In this document: positions 44,614-54,300 of the stretch, piece by piece | How positions within the stretch are numbered: position 1 is the first letter of the stretch | Layout of the letters: every line of letters starts with the position of its first letter | From: Bordetella genomosp. 13 | Lineage (GTDB): Bacteria; Pseudomonadota; Gammaproteobacteria; Burkholderiales; Burkholderiaceae_B | Assembly (NCBI RefSeq): GCF_007679965.1 | Contig: NZ_VEHL01000001.1 | Coordinates: 124,001-188,000, forward strand | Direction: 5' to 3' | DNA: 64,000 bases | The notes under the pieces: generated by a model | What the model was told of the DNA's origin: nothing | The model's input: only the letters and a program-made list of their open reading frames with translations | The model's database searches: none | Program-made: the position numbers and the translations under genes

Positions 44614-45264
44614 TCAGCCGGCCCGGCGAAACGTCAGGTTGATGCGCAGCCGGCCCAGTTCGGGATGCTCGGCCTCCCTTACCGGCTGCACGCCGTGGTA
44701 GCGCAGGCGGTCGGCGCCGCCCCACACCACCACGTCGCCATGGAACAGCGGCACCTTCTGCGTGGCGTCCTCGCGGCGCAGTCCGCCGAACAGGAAGACC
44801 GCGGGAATGCCCAGCGAGACGGAGACGATGGGATGGTCCAGGTCGTGCTCGTCGCGGTCCTGGTGCAGCGACAGGCGCGTGCCGGGGTCGTAGCGGTTGA
44901 TCAGGCACGCGTCCGGCACGAAGCCCGGATGGCCGGCCGCGTCGGCCGCGGCTTGCGCCAGCTCCAGGAATGGGGCGGGCATGGACGGCCAGGGCTGGCC
45001 GCTGGCGGGATCGCGCGCGGTATAGCGGTAGCCGTTGCGGCTGGAGGTCCAGCCCAGCGCGCCGCAATTGCTCATCGCGATCGACATGGTGCGCCCGCCG
45101 GGCGTGACCAGCTGCCGCGCCGGCGCGGTCCGCTCGATCTCGCGCAGGGCGGGCAGCAGGCGCGGCACGTATTCCAGCGCAAAGCCGCGCAGCACACAGG
45201 CCTGGGGGCCCAGGGCCTCGCGGCGGCCGGGCTGCGGGGAGTCGAACCAGTCGTCGAACAGCAT
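44614..45264 (-). CDS. alkB: AlkB-type alkylated-DNA dioxygenase
   Basis: 216 aa. Iron ligands are in SLHQDRDE (HxD) and the distal His in LRYHGVQP; RLRINLTFRR carries the 2-oxoglutarate arginines. NRYDPGTRLSLHQD is typical of E. coli-like AlkB. It removes 1-methyladenine and 3-methylcytosine lesions by oxidative demethylation. Four bases follow the upstream oxygenase gene; ada lies 88 bases downstream. The start at 45264 gives MLFDDWF. Confidence 0.92.
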   Translation of the reverse strand: MLFDDWFDSPQPGRREALGPQACVLRGFALEYVPRLLPALREIERTAPARQLVTPGGRTMSIAMSNCGALGWTSSRNGYRYTARDPASGQPWPSMPAPFLELAQAAADAAGHPGFVPDACLINRYDPGTRLSLHQDRDEHDLDHPIVSVSLGIPAVFLFGGLRREDATQKVPLFHGDVVVWGGADRLRYHGVQPVREAEHPELGRLRINLTFRRAG

Positions 45265-45268
45265 GGCG

Positions 45269-45961
45269 TCAGAGCGCGTCGTGGAAGATGATGCCCAGCG
45301 TATGGCGGCTGCCCGCATGCAGGCGGCTGACGCCGTGCCGCATCAGGGCGCGGCGGCTGCCGCGCGCGCCCGGCACGGGCCGGTGATGCACGGCGAACAC
45401 CACGCCATCGCCCTGGGCCAGCGGCACGACGTCGGCGCGCGCCGGCTGGCCGGACACGTGCTGGGTCAGCAGGAATTCGCCGCCGTCGAAGTCGTCGCCG
45501 GGCCGGGACAACAGGATGGCGACCTGCAACGGGAACACCCAGTCGCCATACAGGTCCTGGTGCAGGCAATTGTAGTCGCCCGGTCCGTAGCGCAGGATCA
45601 GCGGCGTGGGCCGCTGCTGGCCCGCGGCATGGCAGCCGCGCAGGTATTCGGCATGGGTGTCCGGATAGCGCACGGGCAGCCGCAGCTGCGCGTTCCAGCG
45701 GTTGGCGATGGGCGCCAGGCACGGATACAGCGCGCGCCGCAGCGCCGCCACGGGATCGGGCAGCGGATAGGCGTAGTAGCGATACTCGCCGCTGCCGAAG
45801 CCGTGGCGCTTCATCACGATGCGCGAGCGGTACAGGGCGTCTTCATCGTACCGCGCGGCCAGCGCCTGGCAGGTGGTGGCATCGAGCAACTGCCGAACAA
45901 TGGCGTAACCATGCCGATCCAGTGTGTCCGGCAGGCCGCAGGGGATGGCGGAAATGTCCAT
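45269..45961 (-). CDS. 2OG-Fe(II) oxygenase
   Basis: 230 aa. Iron-binding H134 and D136 are in CLHQDLYGD, the distal His in MRHGVSRL and the 2-oxoglutarate Arg a few residues on; RYGPGDYNCLHQD and DDFDGGEFLLTQ are family sequence. This prokaryotic group is commonly found beside alkB and ada and is thought to act in alkylation damage or tRNA/protein hydroxylation. First gene of the cluster. The frame extends upstream to 46264 but without family sequence. Confidence 0.88.
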   Translation of the reverse strand: MDISAIPCGLPDTLDRHGYAIVRQLLDATTCQALAARYDEDALYRSRIVMKRHGFGSGEYRYYAYPLPDPVAALRRALYPCLAPIANRWNAQLRLPVRYPDTHAEYLRGCHAAGQQRPTPLILRYGPGDYNCLHQDLYGDWVFPLQVAILLSRPGDDFDGGEFLLTQHVSGQPARADVVPLAQGDGVVFAVHHRPVPGARGSRRALMRHGVSRLHAGSRHTLGIIFHDAL

Positions 45962-46038
45962 GCGGACCAGTCTAGCGCCTGGGAAGAGAGGCACACTCCG
46001 GGACTTGCGGTTTGAACCTTTTACCCGAGGCAGATAAG

Positions 46039-46058
46039 GTATATGATAAATGTATATA
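46039..46058. promoter_or_regulatory. Promoter/operator region of vapBC
   Basis: GTATAT occurs twice, 13 bases apart (46039 and 46052), within an AT-rich patch that also contains TATAT/ATATA symmetry. A candidate -35 TTGAAC (46012-46017) and -10 TAAGGT (46035-46040) with a 17-base spacer overlap it. VapB antitoxins usually autorepress from such sites; this site is inferred. Confidence 0.4.
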
Positions 46059-46076
46059 GCAACCGCGGAGGTGCCA

Positions 46077-46310
46077 ATGAGTACCGGTTCCATCTTCACC
46101 AACAATCGAACCCAGGCGGTCCGCCTGCCGGCCGAAACCCGGTTCCCCGACCATGTGAAGCGGGTCGAGGTGCGCATCGTCGGTCGAGATCGCGTATTGA
46201 CGCCGGTCGATTCGGCCTGGGACAGCTTCTTCCTAGGCGATGCCAGCGTGACCGACGACTTCATGCAGACGCGGGCTTCGCAGGAACAGCCCGCTCGCGA
46301 GCCTTTCTAG
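46077..46310 (+). CDS. vapB: VapB/VagC-type antitoxin
   Basis: 77 aa. The N-terminal swapped-hairpin AbrB DNA-binding fold reads IFTNNRTQAVRLPAETRFP, with FPDHVKRVEVRIVG following; the acidic C-terminus should wrap the toxin. GGAGGTGCC precedes the ATG at 46077. It neutralises the PIN toxin encoded 62 bases downstream and represses the operon. Confidence 0.9.
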   Translation: MSTGSIFTNNRTQAVRLPAETRFPDHVKRVEVRIVGRDRVLTPVDSAWDSFFLGDASVTDDFMQTRASQEQPAREPF

Positions 46311-46372
46311 ACCCGAAGGCGTCGGATGCCCCGGAAATCCAGGAAGGCCCGGTTTTTCCGGAGGAGTATGCG

Positions 46373-46774
46373 ATGCTGAAGTACCTGCTCGATACCAACA
46401 TCGTGATCTACGTGATCAAGCGGCGTCCGGCATCCGCGCTTGCGACGTTCAATCAGCACCACGGTCGGATGGCCATCTCCACGGTCACCCTGGCTGAACT
46501 GATGCATGGCGCGGAGAAGAGCGCAGCGCCCATGCGTAACCTCCAGAGCGTGGAAGATTTCTGCAGCCGGCTCGCGGTGCTGCCCTACGACGACCGCGCG
46601 GCAGCGCATTACGGAAGCATTCGCGCCGCACTGGAGCGCGCGGGCCAGCCTATCGGCGTCAACGACATGCATATCGCCGGACATGCCCGTAGTGCGGGCT
46701 TGATGCTGGTGACGAACAACGCACGTGAGTTCGAGCGCGTGCCCGGCCTTCTGGTCGAGAACTGGGTGTTTTGA
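46373..46774 (+). CDS. vapC: VapC-type PIN-domain ribonuclease toxin
   Basis: 133 aa. Acidic active-site residues are visible in YLLDTNIVIY (Asp), VTLAELMHG (Glu), GVNDMHIAGHA (Asp) and VTNNAREFERV. VapC toxins cleave tRNA or rRNA sarcin-ricin loops. The ATG at 46373 follows GGAGGAG. It forms a module with the preceding antitoxin, inserted between the alkylation-repair and haem clusters, and ends 10 bases before convergent hmuV. Confidence 0.92.
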   Translation: MLKYLLDTNIVIYVIKRRPASALATFNQHHGRMAISTVTLAELMHGAEKSAAPMRNLQSVEDFCSRLAVLPYDDRAAAHYGSIRAALERAGQPIGVNDMHIAGHARSAGLMLVTNNAREFERVPGLLVENWVF

Positions 46775-46784
46775 ACGCCGCCGC

Positions 46785-47579
46785 TCACCCCTCCCGGGGC
46801 AACACCAGCAGCTTCCCCGCTATCTTCGGATGCGGCAGCACGTCCGCGTCGATGTCGTACACCTTGCGCAGCAATGGCGGCGTCAGCACGTCCGCGGGAC
46901 CGCCTTCGGCCGCGACCTTGCCGTCCGCCAGCAGCACCAGCCGGTCGCACCAGCGCGCCGCCAGGTTGATGTCGTGCACGATCACCAGCACGCCCAGGCC
47001 GTCCTCGTGCGCCAGCGTCCATGCCGTGCGCAGCAGCTCGATCTGGTGCTTGGGATCCAGGCTGGAGATCGGTTCGTCCAGCAGCAGATAGGGCGGCACG
47101 CCCTCGCGCGCCGCGGCGCGGCACTGGGCCAGCACGCGCGCGAACTGCACGCGCTGCTGCTCGCCGCCGGACAGTTCGGGATAGCGCCGCGCCGCCAGAT
47201 GGGCCACGCCGGCCTGGTCCAGCGCCGCGTCGATCAGGCCGTCCACCACGTCCGGCGCCAGTTCGGGAAACGGATAGGCGCCCATGGACACCACGTCGCG
47301 CACGCCCAGGTCGAAGGTCAGCGACGGCTTCTGCGGCAGCACCGCGCGGCGGCGCGCCTGCTTGCGCGCGGGCACGGCGGCCACGTCGGCGCCGTCCATT
47401 AGCACGCGGCCGCCGCCCGGGCGCAGTTCGCCCGCCAGCGTGGACAGCAGTGTCGACTTGCCCGCGCCGTTGGCGCCCAGCAGGCCCAGCACGCGCCCGG
47501 GCTGCAGGGTCAGCGAAACGCCCGTCAGCACGGCGGCGCCGCCGCGCGTCACCGCGATGTCGTCGGCCTGCAGCGTCAT
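46785..47579 (-). CDS. hmuV: Haem ABC transporter ATP-binding protein
   Basis: 264 aa. Walker A is GANGAGKST, signature ELSGGEQQR, Walker B LLLDEP; LPQKPSLTFDLGVRDVV is typical of HmuV. It powers haem movement across the inner membrane with HmuU. Its ATG overlaps the hmuU stop (TGATG). Confidence 0.93.
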   Translation of the reverse strand: MTLQADDIAVTRGGAAVLTGVSLTLQPGRVLGLLGANGAGKSTLLSTLAGELRPGGGRVLMDGADVAAVPARKQARRRAVLPQKPSLTFDLGVRDVVSMGAYPFPELAPDVVDGLIDAALDQAGVAHLAARRYPELSGGEQQRVQFARVLAQCRAAAREGVPPYLLLDEPISSLDPKHQIELLRTAWTLAHEDGLGVLVIVHDINLAARWCDRLVLLADGKVAAEGGPADVLTPPLLRKVYDIDADVLPHPKIAGKLLVLPREG

Positions 47580-48607
47580 CAGAATCTCCGTCCCCGCGCC
47601 AGCAGCCACAGGAAGAACGGCCCGCCCACCAGGCTGGTCACCAGGCCGATGGGCAGTTCCGCCGGGATGACCGCCACGCGCGCCAGCCAGTCGGCCAGCA
47701 CCAGCGACAGGGCGCCGGCCAGCAGCGAGGCCGGCAGCAGGCGGCGATGGTCGGCGCCCAGCGTCATGCGCACCAGGTGCGGCACGACCAGGCCGACGAA
47801 GCCGATGCCGCCGGTGGCGGCCACCAGCGGACCGACGATCAACGCGGTGGCCACGATCAGCTTGCGGCGCACGGCGGTCAGCGCATAGCCCAGGTGGCCG
47901 GCCTCGCGCTCGCCCAGCAGCAGCGCGTTCATCACGCGCCACTGGGTCAGCAGCCACAGCGAGCACAGCAACGTCCATGGAGCCAGGAAGGCCAGCAGGC
48001 GCCAGTTCGCGCCGGCCAGGCTGCCCATGCTCCAGAAGGTCAGGTCGCGCAGCTGGCTGTCCGATGCCATGTAGGTCAGCAGGCCGATCAGGCTGCCGGC
48101 AACGGTGTTGATGGCCACGCCGGCCAGCAGCAGGCCCGCCACGCCCGGCGCGCGGCGGCCCACGAGATACGCGCAGGCGGTGGCCAGCAGGCTGCCCGCG
48201 AACGCGGCCGGCGCGATGACGGCATAGCCGCCGCGGGTCAGCACGATGGCGGCCACCGCGCCCAGCGCGCCGCCGGCCGAGATGCCGACCAGGCCGGGCT
48301 CGGCCAGGGGGTTGCGGAACAGGGCCTGCAGCGCCGCGCCGCACAGGGCCAGGCCGGCGCCGGCCACCATGGCGAACAGCACGCGCGGCAGCCGGATGTC
48401 GACCAGCACGTTGCGCCACAGCGCATCGTCGGGCTGCGAGACGCCCGACCACAGCAGCCGCAGCGCGTCGGCGGGCGGAATGCGCACCGCGCCGCTGGCC
48501 GCGGCCAGCAGGGCCGCCACCGCCAGCGCGACGGCCAGCCCCAGCAGGGCCGCGTCGCCGCGCCGCCCGCTAGGCGGGCGTGCGGTGCGCACCCTGGCCA
48601 GCGACAC
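47579..48607 (-). CDS. hmuU: Haem ABC transporter permease
   Basis: 342 aa, FecCD-family with about ten membrane helices. RLPRVLFAMVAGAGLALCGAA and FRNPLAEPGLVGISAGGALG are family hallmarks, and GFVGLVVPHLVRM is the coupling region. It forms the inner-membrane haem channel. It overlaps the hmuT end by 38 bases in another frame and is coupled to hmuV. Confidence 0.93.
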   Translation of the reverse strand: MSLARVRTARPPSGRRGDAALLGLAVALAVAALLAAASGAVRIPPADALRLLWSGVSQPDDALWRNVLVDIRLPRVLFAMVAGAGLALCGAALQALFRNPLAEPGLVGISAGGALGAVAAIVLTRGGYAVIAPAAFAGSLLATACAYLVGRRAPGVAGLLLAGVAINTVAGSLIGLLTYMASDSQLRDLTFWSMGSLAGANWRLLAFLAPWTLLCSLWLLTQWRVMNALLLGEREAGHLGYALTAVRRKLIVATALIVGPLVAATGGIGFVGLVVPHLVRMTLGADHRRLLPASLLAGALSLVLADWLARVAVIPAELPIGLVTSLVGGPFFLWLLARGRRF

Positions 48608-49418
48608 AATCGGTCTCTTTCAATTGGCGGACGGCCTGGGGCAGGCGCGGGCCGGTGCCCAGCGCCAGCAGGTCGTCCATCACCACGATGCACGAGGCCG
48701 CCGGCGTGCCGGCCAGGCCGGGCATGGCGCGCAGCTTCTGCAGGCCGCCGGACGCGGCCAGCGAGGCGCTGGTCACTACCAGCACCTGTGGCGCCAGCGC
48801 GCTGAAGGCTTCGGCCGACAGGGGCTTGTAGCCCTGCTGGTCGTGCAGCACGTTGCGCAGGCCCGCCAGTTCCAGCAGCAGGCCGGCGGCGGTGCCGGCG
48901 CCCGCGCCCTGTGGCGTGCCGGTGCGGTTCATGATCAGCAGGGCGCGCGCGCCCGAAGCGGGCAGCGCTTGCGCGGCCTCCAGGCCGTGGTCGACCGATT
49001 CCACCAGTTGCCTGCCGGCTGCTTCGGCACCCAGCAGCCGGGCAATGTGTTCGATGCGCGCATGCAGCGACTGCACAGAGGGTTTGTCGGACACCACTTC
49101 GACCTTCACGCCCACGGTGGACAGGCGCTGGATGGCGTCCGGCGGGCCCGCCTGCTCGGAGGCCAGGACCAGGTCCGGCTGCAGCGCCAGCACGCCCTCG
49201 ACCGGCACGGCGCGGTAGTAACCCACGCGCGGCACTTTCGTGGCCGCCTCGGGATACAGGCTGGACAGGTCGTCGCCCACCACGCGCTTGCCCTGTCCCA
49301 GGGCATAGACGATCTCGGTCACGCTGCCGCCCAGGGTGACCACGCGCTCTTGCGCATGGGCCTGCGCGGACCAGGCCAGGCACGCGCCCAGCAGCAGGGC
49401 AGTCGCTCGATGCATCAT
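48570..49418 (-). CDS. hmuT: Periplasmic haem-binding protein
   Basis: 282 aa with a signal peptide (RATALLLGACLAWSAQAHA). RVVTLGGSVTEIVYALG and PRVGYYRAVPVEGVLALQPD are typical of HmuT/PhuT, where a Tyr ligates haem. It carries haem from an outer-membrane receptor to HmuUV. The start follows AAGGACGACATC; a second ATG comes directly after. It is 14 bases from hmuS. Confidence 0.92.
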   Translation of the reverse strand: MMHRATALLLGACLAWSAQAHAQERVVTLGGSVTEIVYALGQGKRVVGDDLSSLYPEAATKVPRVGYYRAVPVEGVLALQPDLVLASEQAGPPDAIQRLSTVGVKVEVVSDKPSVQSLHARIEHIARLLGAEAAGRQLVESVDHGLEAAQALPASGARALLIMNRTGTPQGAGAGTAAGLLLELAGLRNVLHDQQGYKPLSAEAFSALAPQVLVVTSASLAASGGLQKLRAMPGLAGTPAASCIVVMDDLLALGTGPRLPQAVRQLKETDCVAGQGAHRTPA

Positions 49419-49432
49419 GATGTCGTCCTTGT

Positions 49433-50479
49433 TCAGGCTGCCAGCGGCTGGCCGCACAGGCCCGCCAGCAGGTCGCGCCAGGCGGGCAGCTCGGGCTGGC
49501 CGGGCTTGCGCGCGCCGAAGAACTGCACGATCAGGTCGCCGTTGGCCGCATACACCTCCAGCGAGGTAACCCAGCCGTCGCGAGTGGGCTTGGCCACGAC
49601 CCAGGCGCTGTCGATGGCGGTGGTGTCCAGGTGCAGGTTGAAGTGCGGATCCAGCACGTTGAACCACGGGCCGGTACGGCGCAGGTTGGCGACCGGGCCC
49701 GAGTGGATCTGGATCATGCCGCGGTTGCCCACGAAGCACATGATGGGCAGAGCCGTGTCCGCCGCGCCCTGCAGCATGTGCTCCACCGCGCCGGCGTCCA
49801 CCGTCTGCGCCAGGTCGGCGCCGGCCACGCGCAGGGCGTCCAGCCGCGCGGCCTTGTACTTGCGCAGCAGCGGGAAGAATTCGTGCGTGTCCTGCATCGC
49901 CAGCCAGGCCTCGCGGAACGCGGCCGGATCGGCGATGGGCACGTGGGCCTCGGGCGCCGGATAGGCCTCGGGCTCGGGCCAGTAGGGCTCGCCGGACAGC
50001 CTGGCCACCAGCGCGGCCCAGGCCGTGGCATCGGTGCCGTCGGTGCGATAGACCTTGTGCACGGCCTGGCCTGCCACGTCGAAAAACTGCAGACTGTGGC
50101 GGCCGTCGTGCTCCACCGCCCAGGCATGGCGCCACAGGCTGAAGAACACGCGCAGGTCGATGTCCGGTCCCAGCACCAGGCCTACCGGGCCATCTGCCTG
50201 GATGTCCTCGTAGCGGCCATGGCGCTCGTGCACGCACCAGTCGTTGCGCGTCAGCGCCATCACCTCGCCCAGCGTGCCCAGTTCGCGGAAGATGGCCTGC
50301 GGCGTGCCGGCCAGCGGCACGGCGTGCAGGCCGCCGCATCGGGCCGCGACCCATTCGGCCTCGGATACGCCCAGCGTGTTGGCCAGGTTGCGCGCCCGCG
50401 CGGCCGGTCCCGTGGCAGCCAACGCGTCGTGGCGGATGCGTAGTTCGGCAGCGCGCGTGGCGTAGATCGGGTCGGTCAT
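49433..50479 (-). CDS. hmuS: Haem-degrading/haem-binding factor HmuS
   Basis: 348 aa, the two-repeat HemS/ChuS fold (repeats about 30-170 and 200-345). DWCVHERHGRYEDI and MCFVGNRGMIQIHSGPV are the paired family motifs. It binds haem in the cytoplasm and passes it on or cleaves it. The start at 50479 (GGAG upstream) gives MTDPIYA. First gene of hmuSTUV. In Bordetella bhuRSTUV a TonB receptor precedes this gene; here none does. Confidence 0.92.
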   Translation of the reverse strand: MTDPIYATRAAELRIRHDALAATGPAARARNLANTLGVSEAEWVAARCGGLHAVPLAGTPQAIFRELGTLGEVMALTRNDWCVHERHGRYEDIQADGPVGLVLGPDIDLRVFFSLWRHAWAVEHDGRHSLQFFDVAGQAVHKVYRTDGTDATAWAALVARLSGEPYWPEPEAYPAPEAHVPIADPAAFREAWLAMQDTHEFFPLLRKYKAARLDALRVAGADLAQTVDAGAVEHMLQGAADTALPIMCFVGNRGMIQIHSGPVANLRRTGPWFNVLDPHFNLHLDTTAIDSAWVVAKPTRDGWVTSLEVYAANGDLIVQFFGARKPGQPELPAWRDLLAGLCGQPLAA

Positions 50480-50554
50480 GGCGGGAGCTCCTGGATGCGG
50501 GGGCGCGTGCGGGGCGCCGGGCCGGCTGCTCGATGCGAGGACCGACACAAGGCA

Positions 50555-50567
50555 AACGATATCAGTT
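50555..50567. promoter_or_regulatory. Near-perfect palindrome upstream of hmuS (possible Fur-type site)
   Basis: AACGATATCAGTT has a GATATC core flanked by AAC and GTT, about 76 bases upstream of hmuS. Iron-regulated haem operons usually carry Fur boxes here, and this is the only AT-leaning dyad in the gap, but it matches the 19-bp Fur consensus poorly. Confidence 0.3.
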
Positions 50568-50599
50568 CTCAATGGGCCGCGCCGTCCCCGATACCCGCG

Positions 50600-51106
50600 T
50601 CAGTGCGAGGGCGTGGAATCCTGCACTTCCTGCTTGATGGCGTCGTGGCGCTTTTCCATTTCCTGGCGCAGCGCGCGGCGCTGCTTGGCGCCCTCGAAGC
50701 GCTGGCGCTCTTCCAGCGTGCGCAGCTGCAGTTGCGGCACCTCGATGGGTTGGCCCTTGTCGTCGACCGCCACCATCGTGAAATAGCAACTGTTGGTGTG
50801 GCGCACGAGTTTCTTGCGGATGTCCTCGGTGACGACCTTGATGCCGACCTCCATCGAGGTGCGTCCGGTGTAGTTCACCGAGGCCAGGAAGGTGACCAGT
50901 TCGCCGACGTGGATCGGCTGGCGGAACACCACCTGGTCGACGGACAGCGTGACGACGTAGTGGCCGGCGTACCGGCTGGCACAGGCGTAGGCCACCTGGT
51001 CCAGGTACTTGAGGATGGTGCCGCCGTGCACATTGCCTGAGAAGTTCGCCATGTCAGGCGTCATCAGGATGGTCATCGACAATTGGTGGCTGAAAGCGTC
51101 GTCCAT
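50600..51106 (-). CDS. Acyl-CoA thioesterase, hotdog fold (YciA/BACH-like)
   Basis: 168 aa. FSGNVHGGTILKYLDQVAYACA is split over the hotdog helix and contains the Asn and Asp of acyl-CoA hydrolases; HVGELVTFLASVNYTGRTS is the second typical strand. It hydrolyses fatty acyl-CoAs in the cytoplasm. The C-terminal 35 residues are charged and probably helical. An ATG at 51166 would add 20 residues. Confidence 0.88.
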   Translation of the reverse strand: MDDAFSHQLSMTILMTPDMANFSGNVHGGTILKYLDQVAYACASRYAGHYVVTLSVDQVVFRQPIHVGELVTFLASVNYTGRTSMEVGIKVVTEDIRKKLVRHTNSCYFTMVAVDDKGQPIEVPQLQLRTLEERQRFEGAKQRRALRQEMEKRHDAIKQEVQDSTPSH

Positions 51107-51198
51107 GGCGTGGGCATAAGCGGGCGAACCCGGGCGTTGAAAACCCGTAATGTAAGCGTTGCGCATGTCCGTCGTCGATGCAATGCAACATGCCTGGA

Positions 51199-51228
51199 TT
51201 GCCCGGGGGACGGAGCCAGGCCTATACT
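51199..51228 (+). promoter_or_regulatory. Putative sigma-70 promoter of the formate dehydrogenase operon
   Basis: TTGCCC at 51199-51204 and TATACT at 51223-51228 with an 18-base spacer, about 97 bases upstream of the fdnG start. Good match to sigma-70 elements; no FNR or sigma-54 site was noticed. Confidence 0.5.
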
Positions 51229-51324
51229 CGCCCCAATATCCGGGACGGCTGCCAGGTCTTTCGCGGCGCACGATGCCTCGAGGGGCTGCCGGCCGTCCTT
51301 TCAACCACCTGAAGGGAGTGCGTC

Positions 51325-54300
51325 ATGGCCACCATGAATCGCCGGCAATTCTTCAAGGTGACAGGAGCGACGCTGGCGGGCTCCAGCCTGGCATTGCTGG
51401 GGGCAGCCCCCGGCACGGCCATGGCGGAGGTCCGCCAGTACAAGCTGGCGCGCATGACCGAGACGCGCAACACCTGTCCGTACTGTTCGGTAGCCTGTGG
51501 AGTCCTGATGTATGGGCTCGGCGACAAGGCCAAGAATGCCGAAGCCAGCATCATCCACATCGAAGGGGACCCAGACCACCCCGTCAACCGTGGGACCCTC
51601 TGTCCCAAGGGCGCCTCGCTGATCGACTTCATCCACAGTCCGAATCGGCTCAAGTATCCCGAATACCGCGCGCCCGGCTCCGACAAGTGGCAACGCATCT
51701 CCTGGGATGACGCGATGACGCGCATCGCCAAGCTGATGAAGGACGACCGCGACGCCAACTTCGTGCAGCAGACGGCCGACGGCCAAACGGTCAACCGTTG
51801 GATCACCACGGGCATGTTGGCAGCCTCGGCGTCCAGCAACGAAACCGCGTACGTCACGCACAAGGTGGCCCGCAGCTTCGGGATGCTCGCGTTCGACAAT
51901 CAGGCTCGTGTCTGACATGGCCCGACGGTGGCAGGTCTTGCCCCGACGTTTGGCCGTGGAGCGATGACGAACCATTGGGTCGACATCAAGAACGCGGACG
52001 TAATCCTGATCATGGGCGGCAATGCCGCCGAGGCGCACCCCTGCGGCTTCAAGTGGGTGACCGAGGCCAAGGCCCACAACAAGGCGAAGCTGATCGTCGT
52101 GGATCCGCGCTTCACGCGCTCGGCATCCGTGGCGGACTACTACGCGCCCATCCGTACCGGCACCGACATCATCTTCCTGGGCGGGGTGATCCACTACCTG
52201 CTGGAAAACGACAAGGTGCAGCACGAGTACGTCCGCAATTACACGGACTTCTCGTTCATCGTCCGCGAAGACTTCGCCTTCCAGGACGGCCTGTACTCGG
52301 GCTACAACCCCGAGAAGCGCGTCTACGACAAGAGCACCTGGGACTACGAGCGGGGCGAGGACGGCTTCGTCCGTACCGATCCCACGCTGCAGCATCCGCG
52401 CAGCGTGTACCAGATGCTCAAGCGGCATTACTCGCGCTACACGCCCGAGATGGTCGAGCGCGTCTGCGGCACGCCGAAGGACAAGTTCCACAAGGTCTGT
52501 GAACTGCTGGCCTCGACGGCTGGCACCGACCGCGCGGGCACCATCCTGTACGCGCTGGGCTGGACGCAGCACTCGATCGGCTCGCAGATCATCCGCACCG
52601 GGGCCATGGTCCAGCTGCTGCTGGGCAACATCGGCATCGCGGGCGGCGGCATGAACGCGCTGCGCGGGCACTCGAACATCCAGGGCCTGACCGACCTGGG
52701 CCTGATGTCCAACCTGCTGCCGGGCTACATGACGCTGCCCAACGAGGCGGAGCAGGACTACGGCAAGTACATCGCGGCGCGCGCGTTGAAGCCGCTGCGC
52801 CCCAACCAGCTGAGCTACTGGCAGAACTACAACAAGTTCTTCGTCAGCATGATGAAGGCCTGGTGGGGCGGCGCGGCCACGGCGGAAAACAACTGGGCCT
52901 ACGACTACCTGCCCAAGCTGGACAAGCCCTACGACATGCTGCAGGTCTACGAGCTGATGAACCAGCAGAAGATGACGGGCTACATCTGCCAGGGCTTCAA
53001 TCCCCTGGCGGCCGCCCCGAACAAGGCCAAGCTGCTCAAGGGCTTCTCGTCTCTGAAGTTCCTGGTCATCATGGACCCGCTGAACACCGAGACGGCCGAG
53101 TTCTGGCGCAACGCGGGGGAGCACAACGACGTGGATCCCTCCAAGATCCAGACCGAGGTGTTCCGCCTGCCCACGACCTGCTTCGCGGAGGAAGAGGGCG
53201 CGCTGGTCAACTCGGGCCGCTGGCTGCAGTGGCATTGGAAGGGAGCGGAGCCGCCGGCCGAGGCGCGCAGCGACATCGAGATCATGTCCGATCTCTTCAC
53301 CCGCATCCGCGAGATGTACCGCAAGGACGGCGGCAAGTATCCGGACCCCATCGTCAACCTGTCTTGGCCGTATTCCAATCCGGAAAGCCCCACCGCGGCC
53401 GAGCTGGCGATGGAATACAGCGGCCGGGCATTGGTCGACCTGGTGGATCCGAAGGACCCGACCAAGGTCACGCGCAAGGCGGGCGAGCAGCTGTCGGGCT
53501 TCGCCGAGCTGCGCGACGACGGCTCGACGCTCAGCGGCTGCTGGATCTTCTGCGGCGCCTGGACCCAGGCGGGCAACATGATGGCGCGCCGGGACAACTC
53601 CGATCCCACGGGCATCGGGCAGACGCTGAACTGGGCGTGGGCCTGGCCGGCCAACCGGCGCGTGCTGTACAACCGGGCGTCCTGCGACGTGAACGGCAAG
53701 CCCTTCGATCCGCGGCGCCACCTGGTGTCCTGGAACGGCAAGGGCTGGACCGGCGCCGACGTGCCGGACTTCAAGGCGGACGAGAACCCGGCGGGCGGCA
53801 TGAGCCCCTTCATCATGAACCCCGAAGGGGTGGCGCGCTTCTTCGCACGCGCCGGCATGAACGAAGGGCCGTTCCCCGAGCACTACGAGCCCTTCGAGAC
53901 CCCGGTGGGCTACAACCCGCTGTATCCGAAGGCCAAGGGCGTCACCAGCAACCCTGCCGCGCGTGTGTTCAAGGGCGACCTGGAGCAGATGGGCACGGCC
54001 GACCAGTTCCCGTACGTGGCCACCACGTACCGGCTGACCGAGCACTTCCATTACTGGACCAAGAACGTGCTGCTCAACGCCATCGTGCAGCCGCAGCAGT
54101 TCGTCGAGATCGGCGAGACGCTGGCCAATGAGCTGGGCATCGCCAATGGTTCGTGGGTGAAGGTCTCGTCCAACCGCGGCTACATCAAGGCGGTGGCGCT
54201 GGTCACCAAGCGGATCAAGGCGCTGACGGTCGAGGGCAAACCGGTGCACCACGTGGGCATCCCCATCCATTGGGGCTTCGTGGGGCTGACCAAGCCGGGG

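Noticed and set aside
45962..46264. Longer N-terminus for the 2OG-Fe(II) oxygenase
   Set aside because: Those codons cross the vapB gene and promoter on the other strand and carry no family sequence.
46043..46372. N-terminal extension of vapC overlapping vapB
   Set aside because: The extension reads vapB out of frame with no PIN similarity; an ATG with GGAGGAG exists at 46373.
51913..51915. Premature stop or frameshift making fdnG a pseudogene
   Set aside because: The frame continues unchanged with family sequence, and the SECIS and sel genes explain the TGA.
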